Shown: piece by piece, positions 6,064 through 8,154 of the stretch
Layout: each line of letters begins with the position of its first letter
How positions within the stretch are numbered: position 1 is the stretch's first letter
NCBI GenBank assembly: GCA_937864375.1
Contig: CALMJO010000642.1
Coordinates: 1 to 8,154 of the forward strand
DNA: 8,154 nucleotides
Reading direction: 5' to 3'
From: an uncultured Spirochaetota bacterium
GTDB lineage: Bacteria > Spirochaetota > UBA4802 > UBA5368
The notes under the pieces: generated by a model
What the model was told of the DNA's origin: nothing
What the model saw: only the letters and a program-made list of their open reading frames with translations
Databases searched by the model: none
Translations under genes and position numbers: made by a program

Positions 6064-7871
6064 TCCCCGGTGAGCGTCACGCGGCGGCGCAGCGAAAACG
6101 AGAGCGCGGGTGCGTGCGCGGCAGCAATCGGACCCCGGTTACGAACTTGAGAGCGATCGAGTATATAAAGCGAATCCTCGCCCCGGAACATGGCCACCCC
6201 TGGTTCCAGCCGCTCATCAACCGCTGGTTCGCGCTGAGCACCTTCGCGGTGGGTTCCTTCATGCTCGTCATCTCGTATCTCACCGGGGGCACCTATTACC
6301 TGTTCATCCTGAGCATCATCGTGCCCTCGCTCGCGGGGTACCTGCTCGCCCGCGCGGGCCGGCATTCGCTCAGCGCCTATCTCCTCATAGTTTCGCTGAC
6401 CGTGGCGGTGATGATCAGGTCTTCCGCGATCCAGTCGACCATGTCGGCATCGTTTCTCTGCATCATCATCATCGTGTCCGCGATTATCACGAACCAGTGG
6501 TTCACCATGGTCATATTCCTGGCCGACATGATGTTCATCATTGCGTGCACACTATCCGGGACCTTCACCTGGTACCAGCCCCAGGATCCCGTGACGGGAC
6601 TGTATTTTGCCAACACGGTAACCGTGCTCGTCCCTTTCATGATCGTGTCCTACATCATCGCGCTCGTCGTCTCGCGCGTGCTCCTGGGAACCATACGCGC
6701 CCAGACCGCCCAGTACGATCTGTTGAAGAAAACGCAGGAGCGGCTCATCACCCAGGAAAAAATGGAGTCCCTGCGGGTGCTCATTGGCGGGATCGCCCAT
6801 GACTTCAACAACATCCTCATGGCGGTCCTCGGGAACATAAGCCTGCTCCGCTTCCAGGCCGGCGAGTCCGGCGGCATGCGCGAGAACATAGAGGAGGCCG
6901 AAAAGGCGCTCAACCGCGCGCGCAAGCTTACCGGCCAGCTCCTCCTCGCCTCCAAGGGGACGAGCCCCGTGAAGACGCTGACCTCGCTGCGGGAGGTGAT
7001 CGTGGAAACCGCCGAGTTTTCCACGCACGGATCCAGGGCGGTGCTGTCGCACCGGATAGGGCACGACCTGTGGGCGGTCGAGGCCGACGCGGCGCAGATC
7101 GCCCAGGTCGTCCAGAACCTCATCATAAACGCGATACAGGCGATGCCCGAGGGCGGGAAGGTCACGGTCACGGCCTCGAACGTTATGATCGGCGAGAAGG
7201 ACCACCTTCCGCTGAAGCGCGGGCCACACGTGAAGATCACCGTGTCGGATCGCGGCCCCGGCGTTCCGCACGACCTGAAGGTTAAGATATTCGACCCGTT
7301 CTTCACGACCAAGGAGCAGGGAACGGGCCTGGGCCTTTCCATCTGCTATTCCATCGTGCGCAACCACGGCGGCCACATCACCGTCTATTCCGAGGAGGGA
7401 AAGGGCGCGGAGTTCGGCGTGTTCCTTCCCGCCATCCCCGGGGCGGTGCCCCCGACCGAGGAGACCGGGCGAAGCTCGGTACCGCGCTCGGGACGCGTAC
7501 TCGTGATGGACGATGACCCGCACGTCCTCAGGATACTGCGCAAGATGCTCGAGATCCTGGGCTTCACCGTGGAGTCAAGCTCCAGCGGCGAAGAGGCCGT
7601 TATGCGCTATAAGGAATCGCTCGCCGGCGGGGAATTGTTCGATCTCGTGATCATGGACCTGACCGTTCCCGGCGGGATGGGCGGCATGGAGGCGCTCGGG
7701 GAGATACGCGCCGTCGATCCGCACGTGCGCGCGGTCATCTCGAGCGGCTATACCGACGGCATGAGCAGGGACGAGATCTCGGCCGCCGGCTTCATCGCTG
7801 TGCTCTCCAAGCCCTACACGCTCGAGGAGCTTTCCCATATGCTTGAAAAGGTGATGGAAGGGAGCGCATGA
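6054..7871 (+). CDS. Membrane hybrid sensor histidine kinase/response regulator
   Basis: Coordinates give the outer limit of the frame. The ATG at 6054 has AGGA only one base upstream and sits inside a likely promoter. GTG 6114 or TTG 6147 (starting LRAIEYIKRILAP) is more plausible, and both remove a basic, non-conserved N-terminus. Numbering from 6054, about six membrane helices span residues 58-210 with little periplasmic material, so the sensor is the membrane block itself. A short coiled linker (215-238) leads to the HisKA H-box GGIAHDFNN with phospho-acceptor H249 and the DxxN phosphatase motif D250-N253. The ATPase domain follows: N-box QNLIINAIQAM (N359), G1 DRGPGVP (D399), F-box FDPFFTTK (413-420) and G2 GTGLGLSI (423-430). 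The C-terminal receiver has the acidic trio D486-D488, phospho-acceptor D535 in VIMDLTVPG, S564 and K586. All catalytic residues are present. No Hpt or output domain is encoded, so signal must pass to a partner elsewhere. The ligand is unknown. Confidence 0.94.
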   Translation: MVAFPGERHAAAQRKRERGCVRGSNRTPVTNLRAIEYIKRILAPEHGHPWFQPLINRWFALSTFAVGSFMLVISYLTGGTYYLFILSIIVPSLAGYLLARAGRHSLSAYLLIVSLTVAVMIRSSAIQSTMSASFLCIIIIVSAIITNQWFTMVIFLADMMFIIACTLSGTFTWYQPQDPVTGLYFANTVTVLVPFMIVSYIIALVVSRVLLGTIRAQTAQYDLLKKTQERLITQEKMESLRVLIGGIAHDFNNILMAVLGNISLLRFQAGESGGMRENIEEAEKALNRARKLTGQLLLASKGTSPVKTLTSLREVIVETAEFSTHGSRAVLSHRIGHDLWAVEADAAQIAQVVQNLIINAIQAMPEGGKVTVTASNVMIGEKDHLPLKRGPHVKITVSDRGPGVPHDLKVKIFDPFFTTKEQGTGLGLSICYSIVRNHGGHITVYSEEGKGAEFGVFLPAIPGAVPPTEETGRSSVPRSGRVLVMDDDPHVLRILRKMLEILGFTVESSSSGEEAVMRYKESLAGGELFDLVIMDLTVPGGMGGMEALGEIRAVDPHVRAVISSGYTDGMSRDEISAAGFIAVLSKPYTLEELSHMLEKVMEGSA

Positions 7872-7943
7872 GCGGCACTCCGCAAGAGAACGCTGTTTTA
7901 TTCGGGCGCATGTGTAAGAATGGGAGAGAGGGGGATAGAAGAG

Positions 7944-7995
7944 ATCGGGGAGATGGAAGACCCGGGAATCGCTTTTGCAATCAGCATTCCCCGAT
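7944..7995. repeat. Inverted repeat downstream of the kinase gene
   Basis: ATCGGGGA (7944-7951) and TCCCCGAT (7988-7995) are perfect 8-bp inverted copies 36 bases apart. A second pair, GGGAAT (7964-7969) and ATTCCC (7986-7991), overlaps it and would compete. No T run follows at once, so this is a possible mRNA 3'-end structure rather than a clear terminator. Confidence 0.4.
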
Positions 7996-8110
7996 GGCGA
8001 TAATGAATCCATCCCATGCTATTAAACCAAACGGCTTTATCCCCCTCATCTCATCACATCCCCCTATCCCCTATTTCTTTTTTTATTTGTTTAAATTTTT
8101 GTAAGCCTTT

Positions 8111-8140
8111 AGGCTGCTAAGTCAGCCTTCTTCATTTTCT
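8111..8140 (+). terminator. Weak terminator-like hairpin near the right edge
   Basis: AGGCTG (8111-8116) pairs with CAGCCT (8123-8128) over a 6-base loop, followed by a T-rich but interrupted stretch (TCTTCATTTTCT). A competing small hairpin, AGCC (8104-8107) with GGCT (8111-8114), shares one arm. It could end the kinase transcript about 240 bases after its stop codon, or belong to an element beyond the window. Confidence 0.3.
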
Positions 8141-8154
8141 TATCCATAATTGCT

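Larger units (their letters stand above)
7872..8154. other. Non-coding 3' region with purine and pyrimidine runs
   Basis: No convincing gene lies here. Composition shifts from the GC-rich coding pattern to a purine-rich run (about 7919-7960), then to a pyrimidine-rich run (about 8039-8098) that becomes T/A-rich. GAGGGGGAT (7928-7936) is the exact reverse complement of ATCCCCCTC (8039-8047), and ATCCCCCT recurs at 8058-8065. An open frame from ATG 7868 to 8104 has a good upstream GGAAGGGAG and overlaps the kinase stop as ATGA. Its 78-residue product is low in complexity and lacks the third-position G/C bias of its neighbours, so I do not call it as a gene. Confidence 0.5.

Noticed and set aside
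5820..6365. 181-codon minus-strand frame across the terminator and kinase start
   Set aside because: It runs through the DUF3160 terminator stem and the kinase N-terminus and has no consistent protein character. Only a short patch is noted as a possible remnant.
6552..7523. 323-codon minus-strand frame opposite the kinase
   Set aside because: It is a shadow of the kinase; the plus frame contains every kinase motif.

Overview
The window is GC-rich bacterial chromosome (roughly 60-65% G+C by eye). It has five substantial protein genes, normal Shine-Dalgarno sites and third codon positions strongly biased to G/C. I see no phage, transposon, CRISPR, rRNA or tRNA signal. The sequence alone does not fix the organism. 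A DUF3160 secreted protein, a DUF1846 protein and a hybrid histidine kinase ending in an MDLTVPGGMGG receiver would fit an environmental spirochaete or a deltaproteobacterium-like lineage, but this is a weak inference.

Layout. Bases 3-671 (+) are the 3' part of a cation diffusion facilitator (CDF) metal exporter, cut by the window edge. It ends in four cysteines spaced every four residues. The 162-base gap that follows holds a weak terminator-like hairpin, three copies of ATCGGAA (two direct, one inverted) and a possible 15-codon upstream ORF with a strong ribosome site. That ORF overlaps the start of a short nitroreductase-family flavoprotein (834-1400, +). Converging on it is a DUF1846/UPF0371 protein (1448-2962, -) with a glycine-rich GPGPGSGK motif.

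A divergent intergenic region of about 330 bases separates the DUF1846 gene from a large exported DUF3160 protein (3291-5777, +). It carries a credible extended -10 promoter for the DUF3160 gene, followed by an mRNA leader of about 130 nt with two stable-looking hairpins. A clear rho-independent terminator (5830-5853) closes this gene. A sigma70-like promoter (6035-6063) then drives a membrane hybrid sensor histidine kinase/response regulator (6054-7871, +). The promoter's -10 box lies downstream of the first ATG of the frame, so the true kinase start is probably GTG 6114 or TTG 6147. The last ~280 bases are non-coding in character: a purine-rich run, a pyrimidine-rich run complementary to it, and small hairpins.

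The genes do not form one pathway. Strand changes, terminators and separate promoters suggest independent units: metal export, a flavin oxidoreductase, two proteins of unknown function and a signalling kinase. I found no convincing undescribed multi-gene system. The points most worth a second look are the uORF/repeat arrangement before the nitroreductase, the structured leader of the DUF3160 gene, the kinase start/promoter conflict and the cysteine-ladder tail of the CDF protein.
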